Shown: positions 24,112-32,498, counted from the first letter of the stretch. The stretch: DNA of 64,000 bases from J038 sp034437535 (GCA_034437535.1 DAOTTZ010000140.1:50730-114729), one strand, 5' to 3'. The notes: generated from the sequence alone by a model not told the origin. Made by a program: numbers and translations.

Positions 24112-24744
24112 TTATTTACCCCCTGCGATTTCAACGGCGGATTGAGCGGCACTGAGCATATCACCGCGCATGATAAGTTTGTCGGACTCGTTCTCTTTGA
24201 GGATGGCGCGACCTTCTTTAGCGTTGGTGCCATCCAGCCGGGCGATGATGGGTGATTGCAACTCGACACGCTCCATCGCCTGGACGATGCCTTTAGCGAC
24301 TTCATCACAGCGGGTGATGCCGCCGAAGATATTGATGAAGATGGCTTTTACGTTTTCGTCTTCGTTGATGACTGTGAGTGCGTTTGCCATATGGTCGGCA
24401 CTGGCCCCCCCGCCAATATCCAGGAAGTTTGCTGGCTTGCCGCCCACCTGGTTGACAATATCGACGGTGCTCATGGCAAGACCTGCGCCGTTGGCGATGA
24501 TCCCGACGGAGCCTTCCAGCCCGACGTACTGCAAGCCGAGTTCTTGCGCCCGGCGTTCGCGCTCGTCGTAGGGTTCCAGCCCTTCGAAGTCGCCCCATAT
24601 ATCCTGATGACGATACAGGGCCGCGTCATCCAGGCTGACTTTGGCATCCAGCGCGATTACGCGATCATCTTCAGTCAGGATCATCGGGTTGATCTCGGTC
24701 AGTGTGGCGTCGCCTTCGATGTAGCAGGTGTATAGTTGTTGCAA
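24112..24744 (-). CDS. sucC: Succinate-CoA ligase beta subunit, C-terminal part of a frame-broken gene
   Basis: 210 residues from an internal ATG. Continues exactly where the upstream fragment (24792-25310) leaves off: CYIEGDATLTEINPM is the end of the ATP-grasp domain (Glu and Asn Mg-binding region), followed by the ligase domain with GSVGIIANGAGLAMSTVDI, GGKPANFLDIGGGAS and FINIFGGITRCDEVAKGI. If the 50-bp insertion at the junction is removed, the two pieces join in one frame of 382 residues, the normal SucC length. As written, this fragment could only be made by internal initiation and would lack the nucleotide-binding half. Either a recent mutation or an assembly artefact. Confidence 0.85.
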   Translation of the reverse strand: MQQLYTCYIEGDATLTEINPMILTEDDRVIALDAKVSLDDAALYRHQDIWGDFEGLEPYDERERRAQELGLQYVGLEGSVGIIANGAGLAMSTVDIVNQVGGKPANFLDIGGGASADHMANALTVINEDENVKAIFINIFGGITRCDEVAKGIVQAMERVELQSPIIARLDGTNAKEGRAILKENESDKLIMRGDMLSAAQSAVEIAGGK

Positions 24745-24753
24745 GATGGCGAC

Positions 24754-24847
24754 TGCGCCGTCCTCAGCCTTCGGGTTGAGCTTGGCGGCCTTTACCCGAA
24801 GGCTGAGGACGGCGCAGCCTTCGGGTTGAGCTTGGCGGCCTTTACCC
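24754..24847. repeat. 50-bp foldback duplication inside sucC
   Basis: A 33-bp direct repeat (24765-24797 and 24815-24847, offset 50 bp) is combined with a perfect 22-bp inverted repeat (24754-24775 and 24795-24816, 19-bp loop). Removing 50 bp restores an unbroken sucC frame through AAKLNPKAEDGAVAILQQLY. The insert is 50 nt, not a multiple of three, and introduces a TAA. The pattern is what a template switch or hairpin-primed copying event gives, in the cell or during sequencing/assembly. Confidence 0.95.
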
Positions 24848-25310
24848 AGTCACGAGCGGCTTCTTCCGTCAGGCCGACGACTGGATCAACCCAGACGCGG
24901 GCGATGGCATCCGGGTTTTCTTCAGCGACGGTTTCGATTTCGACACCGCCTTCCGCAGAGAGCATCCCCAGGTGCTTTTTCTTGCTCCGGTCGAGCGTGA
25001 ATGAGGCGTAATACTCTTCCGCGATATCGGAGGCTGTCTCTACCCACAGGCGATGTACGGTATGCCCTTTGATGTCCATGCCGAGGATCGCGCCGGCGTG
25101 TTCACGCACTTCATCGGCGTTCTTCGCCAGTTTGATGCCACCGGCTTTACCACGCCCACCGACTTGTACCTGCGCCTTGACGACGACGGGATAACCAACC
25201 TTTTCCGCCGCAGAGACGGCTTCATCGACGGTATCGGCGACGGCACCTGGCGGCACCGGGATGCCAAAGCGGGAAAAGTATTGTTTACCTTGATATTCGA
25301 ATAAATCCAC
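24792..25310 (-). CDS. sucC: Succinate-CoA ligase beta subunit, N-terminal part of a frame-broken gene
   Basis: 172 residues from GTG 25310 (AAGGAGAGA 5 nt upstream). Begins MDLFEYQGKQYFSRFGIPVP with VVVKAQVQVGGRGKAGGIKLA, the ATP-grasp nucleotide-binding domain of SucC. After RDWVKAAKLNPKA it enters the 50-bp duplicated segment and reads PSSAFG before a stop. The remainder of the protein is in 24112-24744 in another frame. The genome also needs SucC for sucD to function, so a working allele, a frameshift bypass, or a sequence error must be considered. Confidence 0.88.
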   Translation of the reverse strand: MDLFEYQGKQYFSRFGIPVPPGAVADTVDEAVSAAEKVGYPVVVKAQVQVGGRGKAGGIKLAKNADEVREHAGAILGMDIKGHTVHRLWVETASDIAEEYYASFTLDRSKKKHLGMLSAEGGVEIETVAEENPDAIARVWVDPVVGLTEEAARDWVKAAKLNPKAAPSSAFG

Positions 25311-25358
25311 TACTGTCTCTCCTTAAGATTTCTGCGAAGTAACCATGCGATACAGGTA

Positions 25359-26762
25359 TTACAGATTGATCATGTGACCTTCAAGCCCATGCGCGGCCTC
25401 TTTGATAGCCTCACTGAGGGTGGGGTGGGCGTGGACGTTGCGGGCGATTTCCGCCGGCGTCAGTTCCGCATAGCGTGCCAGTGTCAGCTCCGGCAAGAGT
25501 TCGGTCACATCCGGGCCGATCAAGTGGGCACCCAGCATCTCACCGTATTTCTTATCGCTGATGAGCTTGACGAACCCGGTCGATTCCCCCAGGCCCAGGG
25601 ATTTGCCATTCGCCATGAACGGGAACTTTGCTACATTGATGTCATACCCGGCTTCGCGGGCTTCTTTTTCGGTATAGCCGAAGCTAGCGACCTGTGGTTG
25701 GCAATAGGTGGCACGCGGCATCATGATGTATTCCAACCGGGGCGGGGTTTGGCCGGCGATGTGCTCTGCCGCATTAATGCCCATCGTCTCCGCGACGTGC
25801 GCCAGGGCCAGCTTGGCGGTGACATCGCCGATGGCATAAATATGATCGACATTAGTCTGCATAAAGTCGTTGATGGCGATTGCACCCCGTTCGGTGAGTT
25901 CGACGCCGGTATTTTCCAGCCCATACCCTTCCACACGCGGCACGATGCCCAATGCGAACATAGCCCGGTCGGCTTCTAGCACTTCTTGTTCACCCTTTTT
26001 GTTGGTCACGGTGACCTTTACGCCGTCTCCGGTGTCTTCCATGTCATCTACACGGGTGCTGGTCATCAGCTTGATGCCCATCTTCTTGTAGACTTTGGTC
26101 AATTCTTTGGAGACTTCTTCGTCTTCGTTCGGCAGAATGCGATCCAGGTATTCGACAATGGTGACATCAACCCCGTAATTATGATGTACATAGGCGAATT
26201 CGATCCCGATGGCCCCGGCCCCGGCAATGATGATGCTTTCCGGCACGTTATCCGCCATGATCTGTTCTTCCCAGGTGACGATGCGGTCGGTCAACTCAAT
26301 GCCGGGGAGCAGGCGTTTTTTCGCGCCGGTGGCGATGATCGCCTGTTGGAACTGGAGTGTCTCGGTCTTGTCGTCGTTGAGTTCGACCGTGATGGTGTGG
26401 GCATCCTGGAACGCGCCCCAGCCGTCATACGTGTCGATCTTGTTCTTCTTCATCAAGAACTGCACACCCTTGACCAATCGCCCGGAGACTTCGCGGCTTC
26501 GCTCGAACGCGGCGGTGTAATCAAATGTCACGTTGCCGTCAAACTTCATGCCGAATTTGTCCGCCTCTTTGGTGACGATGTGGGCCAGTTCTGCGTTGCG
26601 CAGAAGGGCCTTAGAGGGGATGCATCCCACGTTCAAACAGACTCCGCCCCAATATTGCTTCTCGACGATGGCGGTCTTTAACCCAAGTTGGCTGGCGCGG
26701 ATGGCGGCGACATACCCGCCCGGCCCCGCACCGAGGACAACGACATCATATTCTTTTGCCAT
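25359..26762 (-). CDS. lpdA: Dihydrolipoamide dehydrogenase (E3)
   Basis: Flavoprotein that reoxidises dihydrolipoamide in 2-oxoacid dehydrogenase or glycine cleavage complexes. 467 residues. FAD-binding VVLGAGPGGYVAAIRA at the start, redox disulfide GGVCLNVGCIPSKALL, NAD-binding IIIAGAGAIGIEFAYV, second FAD contact DHIYAIGDVTA and the C-terminal active-site HAHPTLSE His-Glu pair are all intact. Located 48 bp upstream of sucC in the same direction, consistent with TCA-cycle use. No E1/E2 genes in the window. Confidence 0.96.
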   Translation of the reverse strand: MAKEYDVVVLGAGPGGYVAAIRASQLGLKTAIVEKQYWGGVCLNVGCIPSKALLRNAELAHIVTKEADKFGMKFDGNVTFDYTAAFERSREVSGRLVKGVQFLMKKNKIDTYDGWGAFQDAHTITVELNDDKTETLQFQQAIIATGAKKRLLPGIELTDRIVTWEEQIMADNVPESIIIAGAGAIGIEFAYVHHNYGVDVTIVEYLDRILPNEDEEVSKELTKVYKKMGIKLMTSTRVDDMEDTGDGVKVTVTNKKGEQEVLEADRAMFALGIVPRVEGYGLENTGVELTERGAIAINDFMQTNVDHIYAIGDVTAKLALAHVAETMGINAAEHIAGQTPPRLEYIMMPRATYCQPQVASFGYTEKEAREAGYDINVAKFPFMANGKSLGLGESTGFVKLISDKKYGEMLGAHLIGPDVTELLPELTLARYAELTPAEIARNVHAHPTLSEAIKEAAHGLEGHMINL

Positions 26763-26792
26763 AAATATGGACTCCTCTTCAAATACAACGGT

Positions 26793-26815
26793 AAAGGGGC
26801 ATTTGTCTCTGCCCC
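26793..26815 (-). terminator. Weak hairpin terminator upstream of lpdA
   Basis: GGGGCA / TGCCCC 6-bp stem with an 8-nt loop, followed on the minus strand by TTT. It lies 60 bp after the stop of the secreted-protein gene; the short T-run makes it uncertain. Confidence 0.35.
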
Positions 26816-26878
26816 TGGAATAACTACTATTTAGTTTACCGTACCGTATAGGCTCTTGCCTACCGCTCTTATCAGACG

Positions 26879-27940
26879 CTACGAATCATCGTCTGCGTCG
26901 TTTTCGCCGTTCGGGCGGTCGAAGTCGATCTCACACAATGGACGGTTGCCATCTGCCCTTGCGCCCGGTCGGCGTCGGTCCCCATCCGGCAAGATGCAAG
27001 GTTCACCGCCGGCTATCTGCGGCAGACGATCACACGCCGGGAATGGATCTTCACCGCACACGCGCTCACCACGCTCCAGGCGATCATGCAAGGCGTCGAG
27101 TTCGGTCTTGTCCAATGGTTGCCGCAGTTCGATCTCTCTTTCTAGCAAGCCGATGGGTAAGGCTTCTAACCGGGCCAACTCGTAGGCGGTGGGTAATTCC
27201 GGGATTGGAATGATGCGCCGGTTATCCGGGATGATCGACATATTAAAGCGTGTCCCGGCGATAACCGGATAGACCTCATCGTCATTGGTTGACCGCAGGG
27301 CCGCCGCGCCTTCCAGGGCAGTCACCGTCAGGCTGTTTGAGTTTTCCGCCTGGAACAATATAGTCGAGCCAAGCTGAACTTCGACTTCGTTGATTACAAA
27401 GCTGACTTCGCCTACGCCTGCCGGGGTTTGTACCAGCATGCCACTTTCCGGGGCTTCACGGCATCGGGCATCACCCAGGCCGGTCGTCAGGTAAAAGGAT
27501 TGCATCGGGGTGTATTCACCGGCTTCCAGTTGCTCCGGGTTGACGTTGCTCACCAGTTCAACATCCCCAAAGAGGATAAACGTCACGTTCTGGCCGGGGA
27601 TTGTATCGGGGAGGTTGGCTTGCAGGCGCATCAACGCGACCCCCCATTCGCCAGTTTCCTCATTCATCGGGGAAATCGCCAACGAAGACAAATTGACGAC
27701 ATCGACAATATCGCCCACTTGCTCGAATGTGAAGCTAACAGCACCATCCTGGGGGATGGCGTCTAGCGCGATGTTGCCATAACAGACTTCGTTGCGTCCG
27801 GTCGTCTCACAAAATTGATCGGTTGCCTCAAGCGCAGTCTCAACGATCATCGGGCAATCGTCCGGCTCGGTCTCCTGCGCGATGATGACCGCCGGTAGTG
27901 CCAGTAGTAACAAACTGAAAAAGAACAGAATACGTCTCAC
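26879..27940 (-). CDS. Secreted hypothetical protein with FecR-like segment
   Basis: 353 residues starting at GTG 27940 (GAGGA upstream). Cleavable signal peptide (FFFSLLLLALPAVIIAQ, no lipobox Cys). The middle part, VGEVSFVINEVEVQLGSTILFQ followed by LTVTALEGAAALRS and PVIAGTRFN, has the pattern of FecR-type beta domains. Several Cys pairs in the N-terminal part (DDCPM, QFCETTGRNEVCYG) may form disulfides outside the cell. The C-terminal 50 residues are Arg/Asp/Pro-rich and probably disordered. No sigma factor gene nearby, so classical FecR signalling is not implied. Function unknown. Confidence 0.72.
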   Translation of the reverse strand: MRRILFFFSLLLLALPAVIIAQETEPDDCPMIVETALEATDQFCETTGRNEVCYGNIALDAIPQDGAVSFTFEQVGDIVDVVNLSSLAISPMNEETGEWGVALMRLQANLPDTIPGQNVTFILFGDVELVSNVNPEQLEAGEYTPMQSFYLTTGLGDARCREAPESGMLVQTPAGVGEVSFVINEVEVQLGSTILFQAENSNSLTVTALEGAAALRSTNDDEVYPVIAGTRFNMSIIPDNRRIIPIPELPTAYELARLEALPIGLLEREIELRQPLDKTELDALHDRLERGERVCGEDPFPACDRLPQIAGGEPCILPDGDRRRPGARADGNRPLCEIDFDRPNGENDADDDS

Positions 27941-28031
27941 GGGAAATCCTCCACGTCTGTAGGCTATGCGGATTATCTAAACTTTACGGCACGACTGAAA
28001 GGAATACAAGCAATTGTGGAAGAATTTTTAT

Positions 28032-28060
28032 GGGCGATGCGCGTTACCGGCGCATCACCC
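28032..28060. other. GC-rich hairpin downstream of the ETF:menaquinone oxidoreductase gene
   Basis: GGGCGATGCGC / GCGCATCACCC pair over 11 positions (one G-U or A-C) around a 7-nt loop. No U-run follows on the minus strand, so termination is uncertain. Confidence 0.4.
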
Positions 28061-28078
28061 AGGGTTTATTGTACGAGT

Positions 28079-30142
28079 TTAATCGGCGGCGGCAGGTTGA
28101 TTCTTCGGTGTGATGCGCTCCGCGACTAACTCTGCGATGTCTTTCACCTGCGGCCCATCGGGAATTTCCGACTGTGCAGATTCGAACATCTGCATACAGA
28201 ACGGGCACCCCACTGCGACGATGTCTGCGCCTGTGTTGGCGGCTTCCTCGTACCGCTCGATGTTGACCGCTTTATCCCCATGTTCTTCTTCCTTCCAGAA
28301 TTGGGCACCCCCCGCACCACAACAGAACGAATCTTGCCCGTGACGGGGCATCTCTGTGAGCGGTTCACCCACCGGGCCGAGGGCCTTCAGTACGTCACGC
28401 GGCGCGTCGAGCACGCCGTTATGCCGTCCCAAATAACAGGGATCATGGAAGGTCACATTCGGTGATTTCTCCGGTAAGGCATCCATCGGGAGTTGCCCCC
28501 CGGCGATCAATTCCTGGATGAACTCGGTGTGATGAACGACCTCATAACTGCCGCCGAACTGATGATACTCTCGACCGATGTTATGGTAGCAATGCGGGCA
28601 GGTGACGACGATCCGCGCCGGGTCAATCTCGTTGAGCGTTTCGACATTGGTCATCGCCAATTCTTGATACAAGAACTCGTTACCGGCCCGGCGGGCACTG
28701 TCGCCGGTGCAGGTTTCGGCATCACCCAGCACCGCGAAGTTCACACCGGCTTGATGCAGAACCTTGACTAAGGCGCGGGCGGTAAGCTGGGCACGCGGGT
28801 CATAGGCCGCCGCACACCCCACCCAGTACAGCACGTCGAAATCAGGATTTTCTTCTACCGTCGGCACGGTGAAATCCAGACCATTGGCCCAGCGGAAGCG
28901 TGATTCACCGATCTGCCAGGGGTTGCCCTGCCGCTCCATACCGTTGAAGGCATCCTGCAACTCATGCGGGAAGCTACCCTCCATCAGCACCTGGTTGCGT
29001 CGAATATCGAGGATGTCGAGCATCGGCTCGTTGCCCACCGGGCAAATATCGACACAAGCTCCACACGCGGTACAGGCCCACACTGCCGATTCACTGATGG
29101 CAGAACCAATCAACGGGTTCATCTCAACTTCGCCGTTGGAAAGGTCAAACATCTGCTCTTTGATGAGGAAACGCTTGTTGACCTCGTAAGCGGCGGGGGA
29201 AAGCTCCTTGCCGGTGACGTAAGCCGGGCACACATCCTGACACCGATTGCACATGATGCAGGCATAGCCGTCTACGATATTGGTCATGGTGAGATCACCC
29301 AGCGACCCCGCGCCGAATTGCTCTTTTTCTTCGTCCTCGAAGTCCATCGGTTCCATCTCACCCAGAGAGGTCCGGTTGGGCCGCGTCAGGTAGTTGAACG
29401 GTGCCATGAACAGGTGCGCGTGTTTGGTGTATGGGAAGTAAGGCGTAAACACCAGGATCCCGCCCAATGCCACCCACCAGAACAGATGCCGCAACAATTG
29501 CAGGCCATCCGGGCTGATACCGGCGAACAATGGCGCGACCAACGACGCGAACGGCATCCATAGGTCGGCTTCGCCCGCTTGCGCGACGATCACTGCTTCG
29601 CCTAAAAAGCGTGCGCCAACGTGGCTCAAGATAAAAAATGCTACGATCATTGAGTCGCTAAAGACCGAGCCTTTACGCACTTTCTCGTGGAGTAAAACGT
29701 TATCGTGGTAGCTCAAATCTGTCTTATTCGGCAGGTAAGCCCGCCGCAAGATGAAATAAACCACACCACCCAACACCGCCACGCTCAACACATCCGCCAG
29801 AAAACGGAATACAGCATAAAGCAGTCCCAGATCTTTGAGGAAGTCTTCAAACCCGCCGATGTAACCGATGAACAGGTCAACCACATTGACGAGAAAATAG
29901 AAGGTGAAGCCCCATACGATTCCTAAATGGATCAGGCTGGTGATGGTGCGCGTCTTTAAGGTTGTACTTTGTGTCATATAAATTGACAACGCCTTCCAGG
30001 CGCGTTGGGGTAACTTTTCCAGGTGGAGCTTGCCCTCGCCCTGGTTGATGACCAACCACATCTGACGGAACCCGTGATAGGTCGCGCCGATGGCTAGCAA
30101 TGCCAGGATAAAAAATACTAACTTTTCTACAGAAGTTAACAT
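28079..30142 (-). CDS. Membrane CCG-domain iron-sulfur oxidoreductase, probable ETF:menaquinone oxidoreductase
   Basis: 687 residues. N-terminal membrane domain (about 1-260) with several helices and conserved-looking His (HGFRQM, SLIHLG, LLRHLFWW), like nitrate-reductase gamma/heterodisulfide-reductase E. Then two [4Fe-4S] motifs, CIMCNRCQDVCP and CTACGACVDICP, and two CCG (Hdr-type) domains ending in HDPCYLGRHNG, CCGAGGAQFW and GCPFCMQMF. Proteins of this layout (FadF in Bacillus; EMO/DUF224 in syntrophs) are proposed to pass electrons from reduced ETF to menaquinone. Its promoter region holds the same operator-like element as the fad genes, which supports a beta-oxidation role. A general quinone/disulfide reductase role remains possible. 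Confidence 0.85.
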   Translation of the reverse strand: MLTSVEKLVFFILALLAIGATYHGFRQMWLVINQGEGKLHLEKLPQRAWKALSIYMTQSTTLKTRTITSLIHLGIVWGFTFYFLVNVVDLFIGYIGGFEDFLKDLGLLYAVFRFLADVLSVAVLGGVVYFILRRAYLPNKTDLSYHDNVLLHEKVRKGSVFSDSMIVAFFILSHVGARFLGEAVIVAQAGEADLWMPFASLVAPLFAGISPDGLQLLRHLFWWVALGGILVFTPYFPYTKHAHLFMAPFNYLTRPNRTSLGEMEPMDFEDEEKEQFGAGSLGDLTMTNIVDGYACIMCNRCQDVCPAYVTGKELSPAAYEVNKRFLIKEQMFDLSNGEVEMNPLIGSAISESAVWACTACGACVDICPVGNEPMLDILDIRRNQVLMEGSFPHELQDAFNGMERQGNPWQIGESRFRWANGLDFTVPTVEENPDFDVLYWVGCAAAYDPRAQLTARALVKVLHQAGVNFAVLGDAETCTGDSARRAGNEFLYQELAMTNVETLNEIDPARIVVTCPHCYHNIGREYHQFGGSYEVVHHTEFIQELIAGGQLPMDALPEKSPNVTFHDPCYLGRHNGVLDAPRDVLKALGPVGEPLTEMPRHGQDSFCCGAGGAQFWKEEEHGDKAVNIERYEEAANTGADIVAVGCPFCMQMFESAQSEIPDGPQVKDIAELVAERITPKNQPAAAD

Positions 30143-30174
30143 GTGTCGCTTGTCCCTAGTTTAATGCCCTCTCA

Positions 30175-30201
30175 GGTTATTTTAACCCCAATTAGATTAT
30201 T
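30175..30201 (-). promoter_or_regulatory. Putative TetR operator and -10 box before the ETF:menaquinone oxidoreductase gene
   Basis: Palindrome GGTTA-TTT-TAACC (plus strand 30175-30187) with a -10 AATAAT on the minus strand (30201-30196). The distance between element and -10 (10 nt) and the intervening ATTnGATTAT are the same as at the fadN, tetR and 91-residue-protein promoters. No good -35. Confidence 0.6.
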
Positions 30202-30297
30202 TTTGCCACTACTTATCCAGCGTTTAGACCAATCAGTTAAATTATTGCTCTGTCAGCATCATAAAATACAAAAATCCTGTAACGACTGGAGAGTTCT

Positions 30298-30888
30298 GTG
30301 ATTGACTTTACCCCCGTTTTAGAACGTGAGATCCAGGTGATTGACTTCGCCAAGGATTTTACCCGTGATGATCTGCGTGATTTGACCAATGAAAGCATTG
30401 ACACTCTGTTGCAAATCCTGGATGGACTCACCGATGGCGATGTGACCTTCCTGCCGCACGACCCGGAGGCCCACGACCCGGAGGCCGCCACCGAAGACGA
30501 AAAACATATCGGCTGGAGTCTGGCGCATCTGGTCGCCCATGTGACGGCCAGCAGTGAGGAAGGCGCGGCATTCAGTTCGTTGCTGGCGCGGGGCATCCCG
30601 GCGAAAGAACGCCCACGTTATGAGACGCCCTGGCGCGAGATCACAACCCACGCGCAGTGTGTGCAACGGCTGGAAGAAAGCCGCCGCATGCGCCTGGCCT
30701 ACCTGGAGACCTGGCCGGATGAGCCGTTTTTGGATGTTCACCGGGACGTATCGGAAAAGTTCACCGATTACTTCGGCCTGATGAACGCGCCAGCGGCTTT
30801 CTTATTCGGGTTAGCACACGAAGTCGGCCATTATGACCAATTCCGCGAAGTGCGCCGGCAAGCCCTGGAAGCCCGGCAAACCGCTTGA
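30298..30888 (+). CDS. DinB-superfamily protein
   Basis: 196 residues from GTG 30298 (CTGGAGAG 6 nt upstream). Helical four-bundle pattern with candidate metal-binding His in SLAHLVAHVTAS and AHEVGHYDQ, as in DinB/YfiT-like proteins that use a metal to handle thiols or small substrates. A short duplicated stretch, HDPEA repeated as HDPEAHDPEAA at residues 59-69, comes from a 15-bp tandem repeat and probably lies in a loop. Divergent from the ETF:menaquinone oxidoreductase gene. Its stop codon lies inside the -35 box of the hisS promoter. Substrate unknown. Confidence 0.82.
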   Translation: MIDFTPVLEREIQVIDFAKDFTRDDLRDLTNESIDTLLQILDGLTDGDVTFLPHDPEAHDPEAATEDEKHIGWSLAHLVAHVTASSEEGAAFSSLLARGIPAKERPRYETPWREITTHAQCVQRLEESRRMRLAYLETWPDEPFLDVHRDVSEKFTDYFGLMNAPAAFLFGLAHEVGHYDQFREVRRQALEARQTA

Positions 30889-30914
30889 CAGATTTTGACG
30901 CTTTGCTCTATGCT
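30885..30914 (+). promoter_or_regulatory. hisS promoter
   Basis: TTGACA (30885-30890), 18-bp spacer, TATGCT (30909-30914), about 30 bp before the leader peptide ATG. Confidence 0.7.
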
Positions 30915-30951
30915 TATCGCAGAAATGGCGACAGGTCAGGAATACAGGCAG

Positions 30952-30993
30952 ATGCATATTTATCATCATCATGACTGGACAAAAAAGATCTAA
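30952..30993 (+). CDS. Histidine-rich leader peptide of hisS (MHIYHHHDWTKKI)
   Basis: 13-codon reading frame directly after the promoter, with four His codons, three of them consecutive (30964-30972). AGGCAG/CAGGAA lie upstream as weak Shine-Dalgarno candidates. Its stop codon is followed at once by GACCTACG (30994-31001), which can pair with CGTTGGTC (31030-31037) in the loop and arms of the following terminator. This is the layout of ribosome-mediated attenuation responding to charged tRNA-His. The peptide itself is not expected to have a function. Confidence 0.85.
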   Translation: MHIYHHHDWTKKI

Positions 30994-31017
30994 GACCTAC
31001 GCCCCTATCTTGTTGTT

Positions 31018-31048
31018 GAAAAGCGCGGACGTTGGTCTGCGCTTTTTT
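31018..31048 (+). terminator. Attenuator (intrinsic terminator) of hisS
   Basis: AAGCGCGGAC (31021-31030) and GTCTGCGCTT (31035-31044) form a 10-bp stem with one G-U and a GTTG loop, followed by TTTT and preceded by AAA. It is 30 nt before the hisS ATG and would block hisS unless the competing antiterminator (30994-31001 with 31030-31037) forms. Confidence 0.88.
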
Positions 31049-31077
31049 GTTGTCTACCGAAAGGACGGATTATCACC

Positions 31078-32406
31078 ATGAGCAAAATTAATGCACGCAC
31101 GCCGAAAGGCTTTCGTGATTTTCTACCAGGCGATATGCTCAAACGCGATTATGTCATGAGCATTGTTCGAGACGTGTTCCATCTCTACGGCTTCGAACCC
31201 CTTCAGACGCCCATCGTCGAGCTACAAGAGACCCTTTATGGTAAGTACGGCGAAGACGCCGAAAGCCTGATCTTTAACGTCGATCATGGACGGAATAGCA
31301 AAGATGATTTATCCATGCGCTATGACCTGACGGTGCCGCTGGCGCGGGTGGTCGCCCAGTATGAGAACGACCTGACTCTCCCCTTTAAGCGTTATCAGAT
31401 CGCACCAGTCTTCCGGGGGGAACGCCCACAGAAGGGCCGGTATCGGGAATTTTATCAGTGTGATGCGGACATCGTCGGCGTGGATGACATGAGCGCGGAT
31501 GCTGAGGTCATCGGGCTGGTTGTCACCGCTTTACGCCGCCTGGGATTCGAGCAATTCACGGTCAAGATCAACCACCGCCAACTGCTGACCGCTATCGGCA
31601 AATATTCAGGTGTGCCGGATGAACAATTACCGGATTTATACCGCAGTGTCGATAAGTTCGATAAGATCGGCGCGGAGGGCGTGCAGAAAGAACTGACGGA
31701 ACGCGGCATCTCTGCTGAGGTCGTCACCCGCATGATGAGCCTCATCACCGAGCAACGCCCCGGCACTGGCAACCTGGATTATCTGCAAGAGACCCTGGGC
31801 GATCTACCGGAAGCCAGGGCCAGCATCGCAGAATTGCGTGATCTGGCCGGGTACCTGGATGATGCGCGGGTGAACGATGACTTTTATGCCTTTGATTTAA
31901 CAATGGTGCGTGGCCTGGGGTATTATACCGGCCCGATCTTCGAGACGATCATCACCGAGCCGAACCTGGGGAGCATCAGCGGCGGTGGTCGTTACGATGA
32001 TCTCATCGGCCTGTTCCGCAAGCATTCGTTGCCGACGACCGGCGTCTCACTTGGCATTGAGCGCATCATTGACCTGATGGACATCCTTGACCTGTACCCG
32101 GCCAATATCGGCGGGACGGTCGTCAAGATTCTGGTGACAGTGTTCAATGACCAGACGCGCCGGGCCGCCGCCAAATTAGCGAACGAACTGCGGGCCGGTG
32201 GCGTCAACACGGAGCTTTTCATGGAGGACAAAAAATTGGGTAAGCAATTCGGCCATGCGGATAAAAAAGGGATTCCGCTGGTAGCTGTAATGGGGCCGGA
32301 TGAGGTCGAGCAGGGCGTGGTGACGATCCGCCGTCTGCGTGATGGTGTGGAATTCACCGTGCCGCGTGCGGAAGCCGTCGCCAAGATCGACGAGATGGGC
32401 GGCTGA
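31078..32406 (+). CDS. hisS: Histidyl-tRNA synthetase
   Basis: Charges tRNA-His. 442 residues, class II synthetase. Motif 1 around RTPKGFRDFLPGD and the following helix, motif 2 RYQIAPVFRGERPQKGRYREFYQCD, the HisA signature LGYYTGPIFET and motif 3 GVSLGIERI are all clear; C-terminal anticodon-binding domain from about residue 345. AAAGGA precedes ATG 31078. Expression is apparently controlled by a His-rich leader peptide and terminator in the 190-bp leader. Followed by malQ in the same direction, 92 bp on. Confidence 0.96.
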   Translation: MSKINARTPKGFRDFLPGDMLKRDYVMSIVRDVFHLYGFEPLQTPIVELQETLYGKYGEDAESLIFNVDHGRNSKDDLSMRYDLTVPLARVVAQYENDLTLPFKRYQIAPVFRGERPQKGRYREFYQCDADIVGVDDMSADAEVIGLVVTALRRLGFEQFTVKINHRQLLTAIGKYSGVPDEQLPDLYRSVDKFDKIGAEGVQKELTERGISAEVVTRMMSLITEQRPGTGNLDYLQETLGDLPEARASIAELRDLAGYLDDARVNDDFYAFDLTMVRGLGYYTGPIFETIITEPNLGSISGGGRYDDLIGLFRKHSLPTTGVSLGIERIIDLMDILDLYPANIGGTVVKILVTVFNDQTRRAAAKLANELRAGGVNTELFMEDKKLGKQFGHADKKGIPLVAVMGPDEVEQGVVTIRRLRDGVEFTVPRAEAVAKIDEMGG

Positions 32407-32498
32407 GTGACCCTACCCTTTCCATTGCGATGCTGTCCTTTCTTGGATACCATCAACAGGTAACTTGCACACACTATCTGAGAAAGGTCTCCATCATC

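Noticed and set aside
23359..24255. Long plus-strand reading frame (about 298 codons) opposite sucD/sucC
   Set aside because: Antisense shadow of a GC-rich coding region; no motif, no ribosome binding site, and the minus strand encodes a clear SucD.
30891..31077. T-box riboswitch upstream of hisS
   Set aside because: No T-box core sequence (such as the conserved GG-TGG-ACC region) is present; a His-rich leader peptide and a competing stem explain the leader better.
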